A stretch of DNA of 64,000 nucleotides from Flagellimonas meishanensis (lineage in GTDB: Bacteria; Bacteroidota; Bacteroidia; Flavobacteriales; Flavobacteriaceae). Position 1 is the stretch's first letter. Each line of letters opens with the position of its first letter. The stretch is taken from positions 62,001-126,000 of the forward strand of contig NZ_JAINVW010000003.1 in NCBI RefSeq assembly GCF_019880545.1, given 5' to 3'. The notes beneath the pieces were generated by a model that searched no databases, was not told where the DNA came from, and was given only the letters and a program-made list of their open reading frames with translations. A program made the translations under genes and the position numbers. This document shows positions 19,301-26,343 of this stretch, in pieces.

Positions 19301-19327
19301 AAAAAAGACGCCCCAAGGCGCCTTTTT
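19301..19327 (-). terminator. Rho-independent terminator of the LysM gene
   Basis: AAAAAAGACGCC-CCAA-GGCGCCTTTTT forms an 11- to 12-bp stem with one A:C mismatch on the plus-strand reading. Read on the minus strand it ends in a U-run, 18 bases after the stop of the LysM protein gene. Confidence 0.75.
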
Positions 19328-19344
19328 ATCTTAAGATACTTTGT

Positions 19345-19725
19345 TTATAGATTGGGAATCACCAACACCTGGTCAGGGTGGATCAGATCCGGATTTTTAA
19401 GAATGTTCGTATTGGCCTCAAAAATTTTGTTGTACTTCATGGCATCCCCATAATAGTGCTTGGCAATTTTGCTTAGGGACTCTCCGCTCTTAACGGTGTG
19501 CCTGTGGAAAACCGAGTCGTCTTCAACGCCAATGTTCGCTTTGACGTCGGAAGGATTCTGACCCCCGATTTCCTTGATCTTGTCCCACAAAAGGTTTTTC
19601 TCATACTGGGTTCCGGCCGTGCCCTTTATTTTCAGCACGCCGCCTTCCTCGCTAACATCGCCGTTCTTTATGTTCAATTTTGCACCCAGGTCCAAAACGG
19701 GCTGATATTTTGCTTTTACACTCAT
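19345..19725 (-). CDS. Kbp/YgaU-like BON-LysM protein
   Basis: A 126-residue protein with a short N-terminal BON-like domain (about 1-55; [21 protein letters not shown]) and a C-terminal LysM domain (about 75-124; [18 protein letters not shown] to [12 protein letters not shown]). The layout is that of E. coli YgaU/Kbp, a potassium-binding cytosolic protein, and of many small bacterial homologues. No signal peptide is visible, which fits Kbp better than a cell-wall role. It is monocistronic with its own terminator. The E. coli protein is about 20 residues longer. Confidence 0.85.
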   Translation of the reverse strand: MSVKAKYQPVLDLGAKLNIKNGDVSEEGGVLKIKGTAGTQYEKNLLWDKIKEIGGQNPSDVKANIGVEDDSVFHRHTVKSGESLSKIAKHYYGDAMKYNKIFEANTNILKNPDLIHPDQVLVIPNL

Positions 19726-19838
19726 GATCGTATTTTTTTTAGTTAATAATTAGAGCTTTCAATATAGGTATTCTTAATAGATTTTGCCATGAAAATTTGA
19801 CTATACTTTCGCATGCGGCAAACCTTTGGCCCCTATGC

Positions 19839-19869
19839 TTTGTAAAACAAGAATTTAGTTGTATTTTTG
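19839..19869 (+). promoter_or_regulatory. Promoter of rpsA, Bacteroidota type
   Basis: TTTG (19839-19842), a 19-base spacer, then TATTTTTG (19862-19869) matches the Bacteroidota housekeeping promoter exactly in both boxes and spacing. Transcription should start near 19876, giving an rpsA leader of about 110 bases. Confidence 0.8.
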
Positions 19870-19987
19870 CGCTCCTTTTTTAACAAAGCAGCAAGAGGAA
19901 AAAGGAAAGTGAAACTAATCTTATAAACCCTTTCGCGGTAATTGTTCAACTCTTGTAAAACGCGGAATACAAATTGAATATCAGCGC

Positions 19988-21826
19988 ATGGCTGAAGAAA
20001 AAACTAATGTTGAGGCAGTGGAAGTTGCCGAAACCGTACAAGAAGTAAAAGAAGAAACCAAGACCCAACAGGATCCCAAGGAATTTTTGGAAAACTTTGA
20101 TTGGGAAAGGTACGAAGAAGGAATTGAGCGTGTTGATGACAAAAAGCTCAAGGAATTTGAAGCACTCGTAGAGGAAAATTTTGTGGACACCGCCGATGAG
20201 GAAGTGGTCGAGGGAAAAGTGGTCCACATGACAGACCGAGAGGCTATCATCGACATCAATGCAAAGTCTGAAGGGGTTATTTCCCTGAACGAGTTCCGTT
20301 ACAATCCCGATCTTAAGGTAGGGGACAAGGTTGAGGTGCTCATCGATATCCGTGAGGACAAGACCGGACAATTGGTATTGTCGCACAGAAAGGCCAGGAC
20401 CATTATGGCATGGGATCGCGTGAACGATGCCCACGACAAGGAGGAGATCGTTACCGGTTTTGTAAAATGCAGGACCAAAGGTGGTATGATCGTCGATGTA
20501 TTCGGAATTGAAGCGTTCCTGCCCGGTTCCCAGATAGATGTTAAGCCTATCCGTGACTATGATCAATACGTAGGAAAGACCATGGAGTTCAAAGTGGTTA
20601 AGATCAACCATGAATTCAAGAACGTGGTAGTTTCCCACAAAGCCTTGATTGAAGCGGACATCGAAGAACAGAAAAAAGAGATTATCGGCCAGTTGGAGAA
20701 AGGCCAGGTATTGGAAGGTGTTGTGAAGAACATCACTTCCTATGGAGTCTTTATAGACCTTGGTGGCGTGGATGGATTGATCCACATTACCGATCTTTCC
20801 TGGAGCCGCATCAACCACCCCAACGAGGTGGTGGAACTGGATCAGAAACTGAACGTGGTCATCCTTGATTTTGATGACAACAAATCTAGGATCCAATTGG
20901 GTCTTAAGCAATTGGAGAAACATCCATGGGATGCCCTCGGCGATGAGATCAAAGTAGGGGATAAGGTCAAAGGAAAAGTGGTGGTTATCGCTGACTACGG
21001 GGCCTTTATCGAGGTTGCCGAAGGTGTTGAGGGATTGATCCACGTTTCGGAAATGTCCTGGTCCACACATTTGCGATCTGCACAGGATTTTGTGAATGTG
21101 GGCGATGAGGTCGAGGCCGTTGTGTTGACCCTGGATAGGGAAGACCGCAAAATGTCCTTGGGCATCAAGCAGTTGACCCCAGACCCATGGACCGATATCA
21201 CTTCCAAATACCCCGTAGGTTCCAAACACAAAGGAATCGTAAGGAACTTTACCAACTTTGGTGTGTTCGTTGAAATGGAAGAAGGAATTGATGGATTGAT
21301 CTATATCTCCGACCTTTCTTGGACCAAGAAAATCAAACACCCATCAGAGTTCGTAAACGTGGGCGATACCTTGGAAGTTGAAGTATTGGAATTGGATGTT
21401 GAGGGCCGTAAGTTGAGCTTGGGCCACAAGCAGACCACAGAGAACCCTTGGGACAAGTATTCCAAAGAGTTTGCTGAGGGAACTGTCCACAAGGCGTCCA
21501 TTGCAGAAGTGGTCGACAAAGGCGCCACCATCAACTTCAATGAGGATATTGTTGGTTTTGTGCCTTCGAGGCATATGGAAAAAGAAGACGGCAAAAAACT
21601 TGTGAAAGGTGAAGAGGCCGAATTCAAGATCATCGAGTTCAATAAGGATTTCAAGCGTGTGGTTGCAAGTCATACCGCCATCTTTAGGGAGCAAGAGGAC
21701 CGCAACGTAAAAGCAGCCAAGAAAAGGGCAGCTTCTTCTGATGAAGCCGCACCGACCCTTGGAGATGCCAATGCACAGCTACAGGCGTTGAAGGATAAAA
21801 TGGAAGCCGATTCCAAGAAAAAATAA
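19988..21826 (+). CDS. rpsA: 30S ribosomal protein S1
   Basis: Binds mRNA and aids translation initiation on the small subunit. The 612-residue protein has a charged N-terminal extension (about 1-65) and a series of S1/OB-fold domains. Typical repeats are GVVKNITSYGVFIDLGGVDGLIHITDLSW, GKVVVIADYGAFIEVAEGVEGLIHVSEMSW and GIVRNFTNFGVFVEMEEGIDGLIYISDLSW in parallel frames. The C-terminal tail is low-complexity with Lys and Ala. In Bacteroidota, which lack Shine-Dalgarno sites, S1-dependent initiation is thought to matter most. A terminator follows directly. Confidence 0.97.
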   Translation: MAEEKTNVEAVEVAETVQEVKEETKTQQDPKEFLENFDWERYEEGIERVDDKKLKEFEALVEENFVDTADEEVVEGKVVHMTDREAIIDINAKSEGVISLNEFRYNPDLKVGDKVEVLIDIREDKTGQLVLSHRKARTIMAWDRVNDAHDKEEIVTGFVKCRTKGGMIVDVFGIEAFLPGSQIDVKPIRDYDQYVGKTMEFKVVKINHEFKNVVVSHKALIEADIEEQKKEIIGQLEKGQVLEGVVKNITSYGVFIDLGGVDGLIHITDLSWSRINHPNEVVELDQKLNVVILDFDDNKSRIQLGLKQLEKHPWDALGDEIKVGDKVKGKVVVIADYGAFIEVAEGVEGLIHVSEMSWSTHLRSAQDFVNVGDEVEAVVLTLDREDRKMSLGIKQLTPDPWTDITSKYPVGSKHKGIVRNFTNFGVFVEMEEGIDGLIYISDLSWTKKIKHPSEFVNVGDTLEVEVLELDVEGRKLSLGHKQTTENPWDKYSKEFAEGTVHKASIAEVVDKGATINFNEDIVGFVPSRHMEKEDGKKLVKGEEAEFKIIEFNKDFKRVVASHTAIFREQEDRNVKAAKKRAASSDEAAPTLGDANAQLQALKDKMEADSKKK

Positions 21827-21850
21827 TCGGTTAGCCATACAGATACAACG

Positions 21851-21880
21851 AGCCCTGCCATTTAGGCGGGGCTTTTTTTG
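21851..21880 (+). terminator. Rho-independent terminator after rpsA
   Basis: AGCCCTGCC-ATTTA-GGCGGGGCT followed by TTTTTT: a 9-bp stem with one G:U pair, 24 bases after the rpsA stop. Confidence 0.9.
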
Positions 21881-21904
21881 ACCTTTACATTCTAAAGAAT
21901 TGAT

Positions 21905-21912
21905 TACTTTTG
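21905..21912 (+). promoter_or_regulatory. -7 element upstream of pyrR
   Basis: TACTTTTG matches TAnnTTTG exactly. The predicted transcription start (about 21919) lies 21 bases before ATG 21940, which excludes the in-frame TTG at 21910 as start. TTTG at 21877-21880 is 24 bases away, so the -33 box is unclear. Confidence 0.55.
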
Positions 21913-21939
21913 TTTTCAACAGAGTCGGTCGCAACGCAA

Positions 21940-22479
21940 ATGAGTCAAAAAGTACTGCTTACTTCGAAGGAAATAAACATCATACTGCACCGTTTGGCCT
22001 GTCAACTCCTTGAAAATCATCTGGATTTTAGCAATACGGCCTTGATTGGAATTCAACCCAGGGGAATCTTTTTGGCAGAAAGACTGGCAAAGATCCTAAG
22101 GGACGATTACAAGATAAAACACATTGCACTGGGCTTTTTGGACATCACCTTTTTTAGGGATGACTTTGGGCGTTCCGATAAGATTTTGGCAGCGAACACA
22201 ACAAAAATGGACTTTTTGGTCGAAGACAAGAAAGTGGTGTTTGTTGATGATGTGCTCTACACCGGAAGAAGCATAAGGGCGGCCCTGACGGCCATCCAAT
22301 CCTTTGGTAGACCATTAAGCATTGAGTTGCTTACCCTGATCGATAGAAGATTTAGCAGGCATTTGCCCATTCAGCCCAATTATCGTGGCAGGCAGGTCGA
22401 TGCCATAAACGAGGAGAAAGTAAAGGTGATGTGGAAGGAAAATGATGGAAAAGATATTGTGTACTTAGTTAGCAAATAG
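21940..22479 (+). CDS. pyrR: PyrR: pyr operon regulator / uracil phosphoribosyltransferase
   Basis: A 179-residue type I phosphoribosyltransferase of the PyrR family, which binds pyr mRNA in Gram-positives and has UPRTase activity. The PRPP loop is FVDDVLYTGRSIRAAL (near residue 95). IGIQPRGIFLAERLA and ELLTLIDRRFSRHLPIQPNYRGRQVD are further PyrR signatures. ATG 21940 gives the usual family length. Its stop is four bases before pyrB, so the two form an operon. Whether it regulates by RNA binding in this phylum is not visible: no anti-terminator structure was recognised upstream. Confidence 0.92.
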   Translation: MSQKVLLTSKEINIILHRLACQLLENHLDFSNTALIGIQPRGIFLAERLAKILRDDYKIKHIALGFLDITFFRDDFGRSDKILAANTTKMDFLVEDKKVVFVDDVLYTGRSIRAALTAIQSFGRPLSIELLTLIDRRFSRHLPIQPNYRGRQVDAINEEKVKVMWKENDGKDIVYLVSK

Positions 22480-22483
22480 CACG

Positions 22484-23410
22484 ATGGGCGAATTGAGCGT
22501 AAACCACTTATTGGGAATAAAATATCTGAAGAAAAAGGATATCGAGCTCATTTTTGAAACGGCCGACCACTTTAAGGAAGTAATAAACAGATCCATAAAG
22601 AAAGTTCCCACCCTACGGGATGTGACCATAGCCAATATCTTTTTTGAAAATAGCACGCGGACCAAGCTCTCTTTTGAACTGGCAGAAAAAAGGCTATCCG
22701 CCGATGTGGTGAATTTTTCGGCTTCTCAATCCTCGGTAAAAAAGGGAGAAACCTTAATCGATACCGTAAACAATATCCTGTCCATGAAAGTGGATATGGT
22801 GGTAATGCGGCATCCCAATCCGGGAGCTGGGATCTTTCTCGCAAGGCATGTAAACGCTTCCATAGTAAATGCCGGTGATGGAGCCCATGAGCATCCCACC
22901 CAAGCTCTTTTGGATTCCTATTCCATTCGAGAAAAGTTGGGCGATGTTGGTGGTAAGAATGTGGTCATAGTCGGGGACATCCTGCATTCCCGGGTGGCCC
23001 TGTCCAATATTTTTGCGCTGAAGCTACAAGGCGCCCAGGTAAAGGTATGTGGACCCAAAACCTTGATACCAAAGCATATTGAATCGCTAGGTGTGACTGT
23101 TGAAACCAATCTGAGAAAAGCTTTGGAATGGTGTGATGTGGCCAACATGCTTCGGGTACAGCGCGAAAGGATGGACATCAGCTATTTTCCATCCACGCGG
23201 GAGTATACCCAGCAGTTTGGGCTGAACAAACAACTGTTGAACAGTTTGGACAAATCCATAGTGGTGATGCACCCGGGACCCATTAATAGGGGGGTGGAGA
23301 TCACAAGTGACGTAGCGGATTCCAACCAATCCATTATTCTGGAACAAGTGGAAAATGGAGTGGCGATCCGAATGGCTGTATTATATTTATTGGCATCAAA
23401 AATTAAATAA
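22484..23410 (+). CDS. pyrB: Aspartate carbamoyltransferase catalytic chain
   Basis: Forms carbamoyl-aspartate from carbamoyl phosphate and aspartate, the first committed step of pyrimidine synthesis. The 308-residue protein carries the carbamoyl phosphate motif FENSTRTKLSFELA (near residue 47), HPTQALLD (near 131) and the C-terminal HPGPINRGVEI. It is co-transcribed with pyrR. No regulatory chain gene (pyrI) is seen nearby, so it may act as an unregulated trimer. Confidence 0.97.
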   Translation: MGELSVNHLLGIKYLKKKDIELIFETADHFKEVINRSIKKVPTLRDVTIANIFFENSTRTKLSFELAEKRLSADVVNFSASQSSVKKGETLIDTVNNILSMKVDMVVMRHPNPGAGIFLARHVNASIVNAGDGAHEHPTQALLDSYSIREKLGDVGGKNVVIVGDILHSRVALSNIFALKLQGAQVKVCGPKTLIPKHIESLGVTVETNLRKALEWCDVANMLRVQRERMDISYFPSTREYTQQFGLNKQLLNSLDKSIVVMHPGPINRGVEITSDVADSNQSIILEQVENGVAIRMAVLYLLASKIK

Positions 23411-23411
23411 A

Positions 23412-23744
23412 ATGATTTTCGACAAAGAAGGAACAACCACCATTGTTTTTCAGGAAAAGATTTCCCTTACGACCTTCTTGGAAAATTTGAACAAGGCATA
23501 TCCCAAATTGAAACACGACAATATCATTGTCAACCTTTTTTCATTCAACAAGCTAACGGCAAATGATATTCTCGAGTTTTTGGACATTTCCAATACCCAT
23601 AAAGCGTCTAAAAAATCTTTTGTGTTGGTGACCGATAGGGTCTCTTATGATGAGGTGCCTGACGAAATCAGTCTGGTACCCACGCTTCAAGAGGCCAGGG
23701 ACATCATCGAAATGGAAGAGATAGAACGGGACCTAGATCTTTGA
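23412..23744 (+). CDS. Small SpoIIAA/STAS-like conserved protein
   Basis: A 110-residue protein that starts at ATG 23412, directly after the pyrB stop. The predicted alternation of strands and helices (TTIVFQEK, NIIVNLFSF, SKKSFVLVTD) and the ANDILEFLDISNTH stretch suggest a STAS/SpoIIAA-like fold. I know no assigned function. Genes of this kind stand before rnz in many flavobacteria, so a link with rnz or pyr genes is possible. The four-helix-bundle gene that separates it here from rnz looks like an insertion. The longer frame starting at 23355 would overlap pyrB and is rejected. Confidence 0.75.
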   Translation: MIFDKEGTTTIVFQEKISLTTFLENLNKAYPKLKHDNIIVNLFSFNKLTANDILEFLDISNTHKASKKSFVLVTDRVSYDEVPDEISLVPTLQEARDIIEMEEIERDLDL

Positions 23745-23765
23745 TTGTAAGGTTAAAATGAATAA

Positions 23766-24137
23766 TTGAAAATTAAAGATTTGCCCAAGGAGAATATTGT
23801 TCAGAAAAAGAGCTTCAGTTTTGCCCTTGATATAGTGCACTTCTACAAGAAGTTACAGTCTGAGCATAAGGAATTCGTTCTATCCAAGCAATTATTACGT
23901 TCGGGCACCTCCATTGGCGCTTTGGTGCGAGAGGCTGAACATGCGGAGAGCAGGAAAGATTTCACACATAAAATGAACATAGCCCTCAAGGAGGCCAATG
24001 AAACAAGGTACTGGCTTGATATATTGTTTCGATCGGAATACGTTTCAGAAACGAATTATGCCAAATTGAACGATGAAATTACGCAATTGATCAAATTACT
24101 GGCCTCAATTGTAAAATCCTCAAAATTGAAAGTTTAA
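23766..24137 (+). CDS. Four-helix-bundle protein (23S rRNA IVS family)
   Basis: A 123-residue all-helical protein of the family first found inside 23S rRNA intervening sequences. Typical motifs: FALDIVHFYKKL, LRSGTSIGALVREAEHAESRKDF (near residue 43) and LKEANETRYWLDIL. The only usable start is TTG 23766, since ATG 23758 is closed after three codons. It is flanked by A+T-rich stretches containing ATTGAAAATT on the left and several TTTTCAATTTTC-type units on the right (24176-24208), as often seen around these genes in Bacteroidota. It probably was inserted into the pyrB-rnz operon. Cellular role unknown. Confidence 0.8.
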   Translation: MKIKDLPKENIVQKKSFSFALDIVHFYKKLQSEHKEFVLSKQLLRSGTSIGALVREAEHAESRKDFTHKMNIALKEANETRYWLDILFRSEYVSETNYAKLNDEITQLIKLLASIVKSSKLKV

Positions 24138-24175
24138 GTATTGATCATGACGATAATATCTTCTTACCATATAAT

Positions 24176-24208
24176 TTTTCATTTTCCATTTTCAATTTTC
24201 CATTTATT
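24176..24208 (+). repeat. Short A+T-rich repeats after the four-helix-bundle gene
   Basis: Three imperfect tandem units of the form TTTTCATTTTCC / ATTTTCAATTTTCC lie just before rnz. Their complement resembles the ATTGAAAATT sequence at the start of the four-helix-bundle gene (23765-23775), so the gene is loosely bracketed by inverted repeats. Confidence 0.45.
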
Positions 24209-25114
24209 TTGAAGTTAACAATATTAGGTTGTTACTCCGCAACTCCAAGAACATTCACCAACCCAACATCACAGGTACTTGAGATTAAGAACCAAATTTT
24301 TTTGATTGATTGTGGGGAAGGCACCCAGGTGCAGCTCAGAAAGTACAGGATAAAATTCGCAAGGATCAAGCATATCTTCATTTCCCACCTGCACGGAGAT
24401 CACTTTTTTGGACTTCCAGGATTGATTTCAACCTTTAGGTTGCTGGGAAGGGAAACGGAATTACATGTTTATGGACCCAAGGGCATCAAGGAGGCCATCA
24501 CCCTTTTCCTTAAACTTGGGGACTCTTGGACAAATTATCCGTTGGTTTTCCATGAATTGGACTCCCATGGTTCTGAGCTTCTCTTTGAAGACGATAAACT
24601 GAGCGTCCATACCATACCCCTGGATCATCGGGTATATACCAACGGTTTCCTGTTCAGCGAAAAACCAGCACCCCGGACCCTAAATGTGGAGGCAGCCATC
24701 AAACATGGAATAGATAGGAGCCAGTTCATCAAAATAAAAGAGGGCAAGGATGGGATTGACAAGGAGGGAAAAACAATAGCCAACAAAAAACTCACTTTTG
24801 ATCCGCCCCAACCTAAAAGCTATGCTTTTTGCAGCGATACCGCCTATGATGAGAATATATTGCCCCTCATCAAAGGGGTGGATGTGCTCTATCACGAATC
24901 TACTTTTTTGGAGACAGAATCAAGACTTTGTGAAAAAACCAAACATGCAACGGCCAAGCAGGCTGCGGTAATCGCAAAGAAGGCCGGCGCGGGCCAACTT
25001 ATATTGGGACACTATTCCACCCGCTATAAATCCATCGAGGTTTTTAGGGAAGAAGCCTTGACAGAATTTCCCAATGTGGAACTGTCTGAAGATGGGAAAA
25101 CCTTTGAGATCTGA
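24209..25114 (+). CDS. rnz: Ribonuclease Z (tRNA 3' endonuclease)
   Basis: Trims the 3' end of tRNA precursors. The 301-residue metallo-beta-lactamase-fold protein has HISHLHGDHFFGLPG (near residue 58) as zinc motif, preceded by LIDCGEGTQVQLRKYRIK, a stretch typical of short-form RNase Z, and later HESTFL and ILGHYSTRY. The start is TTG 24209 (MKLTILGCYSATP), because no ATG lies before the conserved first strand. It follows the inserted four-helix-bundle gene. Confidence 0.95.
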   Translation: MKLTILGCYSATPRTFTNPTSQVLEIKNQIFLIDCGEGTQVQLRKYRIKFARIKHIFISHLHGDHFFGLPGLISTFRLLGRETELHVYGPKGIKEAITLFLKLGDSWTNYPLVFHELDSHGSELLFEDDKLSVHTIPLDHRVYTNGFLFSEKPAPRTLNVEAAIKHGIDRSQFIKIKEGKDGIDKEGKTIANKKLTFDPPQPKSYAFCSDTAYDENILPLIKGVDVLYHESTFLETESRLCEKTKHATAKQAAVIAKKAGAGQLILGHYSTRYKSIEVFREEALTEFPNVELSEDGKTFEI

Positions 25115-25195
25115 TCAAAAAATATAAAAACGGTCCAATACCTTTCCCATTTCCCATCTTTTGCTGAAATTTGAGGGTAATCCAGATTGATACGC

Positions 25196-25843
25196 ATGCA
25201 AAATGACCTGAGCAATTACAGGAAGGCTTATGAAAAGAGCTCATTGACCGAGGATTCCATCGATGCGAACCCCATGCAGCAATTCCAAAAGTGGTTCTAT
25301 GAGGCAGAGGCTACCGAAGGTCTGGAAGAACCCAATGCCATGACAATCAGCACCATCGGTTTGGACGGTTTTCCAAAAAACAGGGTGGTTCTTATGAAAA
25401 AGTACACCTATGAAGGGTTCATTTTCTATACCAACTACCTAAGTGAAAAGGGCAGGGCCATTGCCAACAATCCAGCAGTGTGCATTTCCTTTTTTTGGCA
25501 CAGTCTTGAGCGCCAGATCATAATAAAGGGCACTGCAGAAAAAATCCCCGGGAACATGTCCGATGGATACTTTGAATCCAGGCCAGAGGGAAGTAAATTG
25601 GGGGCTATCGTCTCCAATCAAAGTGAGGTGGTAGAGTCCAGGGAATATCTGGAAAAGGAATTGGCCGCATTGGAAAAAAAGTATGAGGGGAAGGAAATTG
25701 ACAGACCTCCGCATTGGGGCGGCTACTTGGTCCGCCCGATGTCAATGGAATTTTGGCAGGGCCGTCCCAATAGACTGCACGACAGGATCAGATATACTTT
25801 GGTAGAAGATCTGGATTGGAAAATAGAGCGATTGGCACCCTAA
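25196..25843 (+). CDS. pdxH: Pyridoxamine 5'-phosphate oxidase
   Basis: FMN enzyme oxidising pyridoxine- or pyridoxamine-5'-phosphate to PLP. The 215-residue protein has EPNAMTISTIGLDGFPKNRVVLMKKY, FYTNYLSEKGRAIANNP and the C-terminal WQGRPNRLHDRIRYT, all PdxH hallmarks. ATG 25196 (MQNDLSNYRK) gives family length. The TTG at 25187 would add three residues. It lies 81 bases after rnz and 11 bases before the phosphatase gene. Confidence 0.96.
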   Translation: MQNDLSNYRKAYEKSSLTEDSIDANPMQQFQKWFYEAEATEGLEEPNAMTISTIGLDGFPKNRVVLMKKYTYEGFIFYTNYLSEKGRAIANNPAVCISFFWHSLERQIIIKGTAEKIPGNMSDGYFESRPEGSKLGAIVSNQSEVVESREYLEKELAALEKKYEGKEIDRPPHWGGYLVRPMSMEFWQGRPNRLHDRIRYTLVEDLDWKIERLAP

Positions 25844-25854
25844 AACCGATTTGT

Positions 25855-26343
25855 ATGAAACATTTGATATTGATGCGACATGGAAAATCATCGTGGGACT
25901 ATGATATTTCCGATAAGGATAGACCGTTGCAGGAAAGGGGAATAAATGATGCCCATTTGGTAGGTAAGAAATTTAGGTCAGGTGGCGCGCAAATTGATTT
26001 TGCCTTTTCCAGTCCAGCGAACCGGGCCTTGCACACCAGTATGATTTTTCTCAGGAATCAAGAGTACAATTTGGAAAGATTTCGTGTAACGGAATCCCTT
26101 TACGACTTTTCTGGGAACAGTGTCCGCCAATTTGTTCAGCAATTGGACAACGATCTTCACAAGGTTGCCATATTTGGACATAATTATGCCTTCACAACGC
26201 TTGCAAATACATGGGGAGATAGGTATATTGACAACGTACCCACGGCCGGGCTGGTCCATATAGTTTTTAAGGAAGATAACTGGACGAAAATTGGAAAGGG
26301 TACCATTGAGCAATTGATATTTCCAAAACATTTAAAAAAATAA
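25855..26343 (+). CDS. SixA-like histidine phosphatase
   Basis: A 162-residue member of the histidine phosphatase superfamily, small SixA-type branch. The phosphohistidine motif is LILMRHGKSSWD at the N-terminus, and the second His is in IFGHNYAF (near residue 108). SixA of E. coli removes phosphate from phosphohistidine proteins; the target here is unknown. The stop codon touches the ppk1 start with no gap, so the gene is in one operon with polyphosphate kinase, and a link to phosphate metabolism is plausible. The start is ATG 25855; the longer frame overlaps pdxH. Confidence 0.88.
   Translation: MKHLILMRHGKSSWDYDISDKDRPLQERGINDAHLVGKKFRSGGAQIDFAFSSPANRALHTSMIFLRNQEYNLERFRVTESLYDFSGNSVRQFVQQLDNDLHKVAIFGHNYAFTTLANTWGDRYIDNVPTAGLVHIVFKEDNWTKIGKGTIEQLIFPKHLKK

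Noticed and set aside
19946..21340. Minus-strand frame of 464 codons inside rpsA
   Set aside because: Antisense to the repeated S1 domains; repetitive only because rpsA is.
21910..21939. pyrR start at TTG 21910
   Set aside because: The codon lies inside the predicted -7 element; ATG 21940 gives the usual family length.
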